Source: Treponema sp.
GTDB taxonomy: Bacteria > Spirochaetota > Spirochaetia > Treponematales > Breznakiellaceae
DNA length: 9,047 nt
Direction of reading: 5' to 3'
NCBI GenBank assembly: GCA_009780595.1
Contig: WQZT01000056.1
Span: forward strand, 1-9,047
Shown: piece by piece, positions 6,563-9,047 of the stretch
Layout of the letters: each line of letters opens with the position of its first letter
Numbering within the stretch: position 1 is the first letter of the stretch
Notes under the pieces: generated by a model
What the model was told of the DNA's origin: nothing
The model's input: the letters and a program-made list of their open reading frames with translations, nothing else
Database searches by the model: none
Translations under genes and position numbers: made by a program

Positions 6563-6567
6563 CGTAT

Positions 6568-9047
6568 ATGAAAGCAACACAATACACAATCATTCAACGG
6601 TTTAAAGCGGCAATCGCCGCGCTCTGCATGGTTACCGGTTTTGCGTTCGTAGTGGGCGCATGCAGCAATCCAGTGGGCAGCCACCCGGCGGATAGCAACC
6701 CCGGTGGCAGCACGAAACCTGACTATCCCCCAGATTATGGATCGCCTACCATTCGCGTATCGTTTGACCTGAACGGCGGGGAAGGGCAGCCTCCCCAAGC
6801 GCAACTTGTCATCGGCGGGAGGGTAACGCTCCCGCACCTTCCGGCTGGTACGGATAAGGCCACAATCGGCGGTGAGGAATATCAGTTTTCTGGCTGGAGC
6901 AAGGAGCGGCAGGCTGAATTGGTGTATACGCCGGGAACAGTTTTTCCGCCTGAGAACGAAGCTGGCATTACGGCGAATACAACGTTGTACGCCGTGTGGT
7001 ATCGTGATAGCGGCGGCGAGTTTGTGCAGGTAACGTTTCACCCTAACTTTGAAGGTGGCGATGAGCCTGTCGTTCAGCGCGCTCCCCCGGGCGTTGCAGT
7101 CGTGTTCCCGCCTTCGCTGTTCCAGCGCGATGGCTATGAGTTTCTTGGCTGGGACAGAAATAAAGATGCTCGGGAAGCTGGCTTTGAGGCAGGTTTTCGC
7201 TACGAGTTTGATGACGCAGAAACGGAAATTGACGTGTACGCGGTGTGGAGTAAAATTGTTTGGTTGAAGTTTCATCCCAACGGCGTTGAAGGCACAGTGT
7301 TCACTGCCGAAGTCCGCAGCGGGGATGATTACACGATACAAAACAACACGTTTACTCCGGCGGAGTTCTATGATTTTTCCGGCTGGGACAAAAACAGCGG
7401 TGCGACCATTGACGGAATGCTCGATCACCCTGTCGTACAGGATGTTGATACGATTACTATCAAAGCTGTTACTGAAGATACAATGCTGTATGCAATATGG
7501 AATCGCCCGGAATTCACGGTGAGTTTTGAGCCTGGTGCGGATGGTGCTGGCAGCATTGAGCCTGTAACGAAACCGCGCGGGGAAGTAATAACACTGCCGG
7601 GCAACGATGCGGGGATTTCCCGTGACGGTTATATTGTAAGCGGCTGGGCGGATAAGAATGACGAAAATATCCTGTATACGCTGGCGGAAAACTCGTTTGC
7701 GGTTGTGCGGAATATCACGCTCGTGCCAATGTGGAGGGATACAGAGGCGCAAGAGATTGAGGTGAGCTTTGATGCCGATGGTGGCGTTCCGGTGGATGCC
7801 GCCGTTACGCCGATTCGGGCGCTTCAGGGCGAGACGATCACACTTCTCGGCGCTGTGTTCCAGCGGGACGCGGAGTTTCACGCTATGAGCGGCTGGGCGA
7901 GGGTACGCGGCGCGGCGGTACCTGACTACGAGCTGTCAGAAACGATAACACTGGCGAAGAATCAGGCGGATTTTACGCTGTACGCCGTGTGGTATCGCCC
8001 TGAGTTTGCAGTTACGTTTGACGCTAACGGCGGAACCGCGCCCGCCGGAACTGTCAGCATTTCGGGGCTGTGGGGTAGTGAAATCCCGCTCCATTCAGGC
8101 ACAGGTTTTTCAAGGGAACACTGGGACTTGGCGGGGTGGCACACAGACATGGCTGGAACCGCGGGCAGTCACGGCTTTTACGCGCTGGGTGGGGAATTCG
8201 TTGTTCCCAGGAATGGCGCGGCTCTGTACGCGGTGTGGACGCGGCCTGACGTACCGGTGAGTTTCCACGCCAATTTCCCGCACGGTTACACAGGTTCAGG
8301 CACCGCTCCAGGAAATATGGCAGTCCCGCGCGGGGATAACATTTTACTGCCGGGAGCGGGAGGTCTTTCCGTTCCCTTCCACCGCTTTGACGGCTGGAGC
8401 AGCGATCCTGCCGCCTTGTCGGGTGCCGCGGCGGGCGAGGAATATCAGGTTTTGAATGACCTTGACTTGTACGCGGTGTGGAACATTACCGAAAATCCCG
8501 GCATATCCATAAGCGGTCCGGACAGGGCTATGCGGGGTTCAACGGGAATCGTGTTTACCGCCGTGCTTTCTGGCGGAGTTTCCCCCTCTGATATTGTGTG
8601 GAAGGTCAACGGAAACCACGACAACACCGCCATAACCGGAGACGGCACGGCAAGCGGCATCCTCAATATCGGAGATGGCGAAGCCGGGATCGGTGCAATT
8701 TTCTACGAGTCCGAAAGCGAGGGCTCACTTACAGTGAGCGCGTCGGCGGTTTTCAACGGCAGGAGCTTTGAAAGCCAGGCGGAAATTACCCTTTACGGAA
8801 AACGCATGCTGGGCGACTGGCGGCTTGTCAAAATCGGGCAGGATCATACGCTGGCTATTTCGTGGACTGGGGAACTGTATTCCTGGGGGCGCGACAACTT
8901 CAGCCAGCTTGGCCGGACAGGAGCGCAATCGGAACCAGGCAAGGTAGGCGACCACAACGACTGGATTATTGTAGGTGGGGCGCTTGAGCACACGTTGGGC
9001 ATACGGCGTGATGGCAAACCTGAAGGGCAGGGAGGAACGCTGTGGGC
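6568..9047 (+). CDS. Lipoprotein B: paralogue of A with seven Flg_new repeats, 3' end outside window
   Basis: Open to the right edge without a stop: 826 codons visible. The signal peptide has a basic/polar start, a hydrophobic stretch (14-30) and lipobox VGAC with C32, then a glycine/proline-rich linker (33-60). Seven Flg_new/InlB-type repeats end at W144, 227, 311, 389, 475, 557 and 638. An Ig-like linker (639-749; IVWKVNG, then SLTVSASAVF) and RCC1 repeats starting at D750 (DWRLVKIGQDHTLAI, then GELYSWG, then SQLG) follow; the window ends inside the second blade. Domain order, promoter, leader and repeat spacing copy gene A. Repeats 1-6 align with A repeats 1-6 and repeat 7 with A repeat 9, so B lacks two internal units. 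Probably a surface or periplasmic binding lipoprotein; ligand unknown. Codon usage looks GC-richer than in A, indicating old divergence or separate history. Confidence 0.92.
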   Translation, partial: MKATQYTIIQRFKAAIAALCMVTGFAFVVGACSNPVGSHPADSNPGGSTKPDYPPDYGSPTIRVSFDLNGGEGQPPQAQLVIGGRVTLPHLPAGTDKATIGGEEYQFSGWSKERQAELVYTPGTVFPPENEAGITANTTLYAVWYRDSGGEFVQVTFHPNFEGGDEPVVQRAPPGVAVVFPPSLFQRDGYEFLGWDRNKDAREAGFEAGFRYEFDDAETEIDVYAVWSKIVWLKFHPNGVEGTVFTAEVRSGDDYTIQNNTFTPAEFYDFSGWDKNSGATIDGMLDHPVVQDVDTITIKAVTEDTMLYAIWNRPEFTVSFEPGADGAGSIEPVTKPRGEVITLPGNDAGISRDGYIVSGWADKNDENILYTLAENSFAVVRNITLVPMWRDTEAQEIEVSFDADGGVPVDAAVTPIRALQGETITLLGAVFQRDAEFHAMSGWARVRGAAVPDYELSETITLAKNQADFTLYAVWYRPEFAVTFDANGGTAPAGTVSISGLWGSEIPLHSGTGFSREHWDLAGWHTDMAGTAGSHGFYALGGEFVVPRNGAALYAVWTRPDVPVSFHANFPHGYTGSGTAPGNMAVPRGDNILLPGAGGLSVPFHRFDGWSSDPAALSGAAAGEEYQVLNDLDLYAVWNITENPGISISGPDRAMRGSTGIVFTAVLSGGVSPSDIVWKVNGNHDNTAITGDGTASGILNIGDGEAGIGAIFYESESEGSLTVSASAVFNGRSFESQAEITLYGKRMLGDWRLVKIGQDHTLAISWTGELYSWGRDNFSQLGRTGAQSEPGKVGDHNDWIIVGGALEHTLGIRRDGKPEGQGGTLW
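6751..8481 (+). repeat. Array of seven Flg_new-type coding repeats in gene B
   Basis: Units cover residues about 62-144, 152-227, 230-311, 314-389, 395-475, 478-557 and 560-638, each closing in YAVW, YAIW or VPMW. Intervals between closing tryptophans are 83, 84, 78, 86, 82 and 81 residues, and the short fourth unit matches the short fourth unit of gene A (77). The LYAVW core (TGTACGCSGTGTGG) recurs near 6986, 7235, 7979, 8225 and 8468. Confidence 0.9.
8815..9047 (+). repeat. Start of the RCC1 propeller of gene B
   Basis: The first RCC1 unit (DWRLVKIGQDHTLAI, GELYSWG, SQLG) is complete, and a second begins at DWIIVGGALEHTLGIRR and is cut after GTLW. Both align closely with blades one and two of gene A, including an insert between RR and GTLW. 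The other five or so blades presumably lie past the edge. Confidence 0.85.

Noticed and set aside
6553..7881. Minus-strand open frame of 442 codons opposite gene B
   Set aside because: It has no recognisable domain and no good ribosome-binding site, and mirrors the repetitive codon pattern of gene B. Several shorter minus-strand frames opposite gene A are similar shadows.
1..9047. Insertion-sequence ends, tRNA, rRNA or phage genes
   Set aside because: No terminal inverted repeats of IS type, tRNA cloverleaf with CCA, rRNA segment or phage structural gene was recognised on either strand.

Overview
The window holds four protein-coding genes. One is a thiolase that runs off the left edge. The other three form a unit in which two very large paralogous repeat lipoproteins (A, 1334-5242, complete; B, 6568 to beyond 9047, incomplete) flank a compact Rpn-family PD-(D/E)XK nuclease/putative transposase (5460-6323). 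No rRNA, tRNA or CRISPR array is visible. The organism cannot be fixed from the sequence. Long diderm-type lipoproteins with loose lipoboxes, Listeria-Bacteroides (Flg_new / InlB B-type) repeats, RCC1 propellers, a bacterial Ig-like linker and Rpn nucleases, with standard sigma-70 promoters, fit a host-associated spirochaete (Treponema-like). This is an inference of moderate to low confidence. The thiolase and gene B look GC-richer than gene A.

Layout. 1-1055 (minus): acetyl-CoA acetyltransferase, 351 codons visible, lacking only its C-terminus. 1056-1333: divergent regulatory region with a thiolase promoter on the minus strand, carrying a 14-bp direct repeat, and a strong TTGACA-N17-TACAAT promoter for gene A. 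Gene A's leader holds three tandem 9-bp repeats inside a hairpin. 1334-5242: lipoprotein A (signal peptide, nine roughly 83-residue repeats ending in LYAVW-like motifs, Ig-like linker, seven RCC1 blades). 5243-5459: a 9-bp-stem hairpin, an intrinsic terminator, and a weak promoter framed by an 8-bp inverted repeat. 5460-6323: the Rpn nuclease, with a well-formed internal translation start at 6129. 6324-6567: gene B promoter (TTGACA-N17-TATATT) and an attenuator-like leader hairpin. 6568 onward: lipoprotein B, same architecture with seven repeats instead of nine, cut by the window edge in its second RCC1 blade.

Most notable points. (1) The Rpn gene appears to encode a second, 64-residue C-terminal protein. 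It has its own GGAGG ribosome-binding site and a candidate internal promoter, while the full-length start has no ribosome-binding site and lies in a small hairpin. This matches the published idea of Rpn toxins held in check by intragenic antitoxins. (2) The two flanking lipoproteins are diverged but collinear duplicates. They share conserved DNA cores at every repeat, differ by two repeats, and show a mosaic repeat, which suggests a recombining surface-protein family with a recombination-linked nuclease between the copies.
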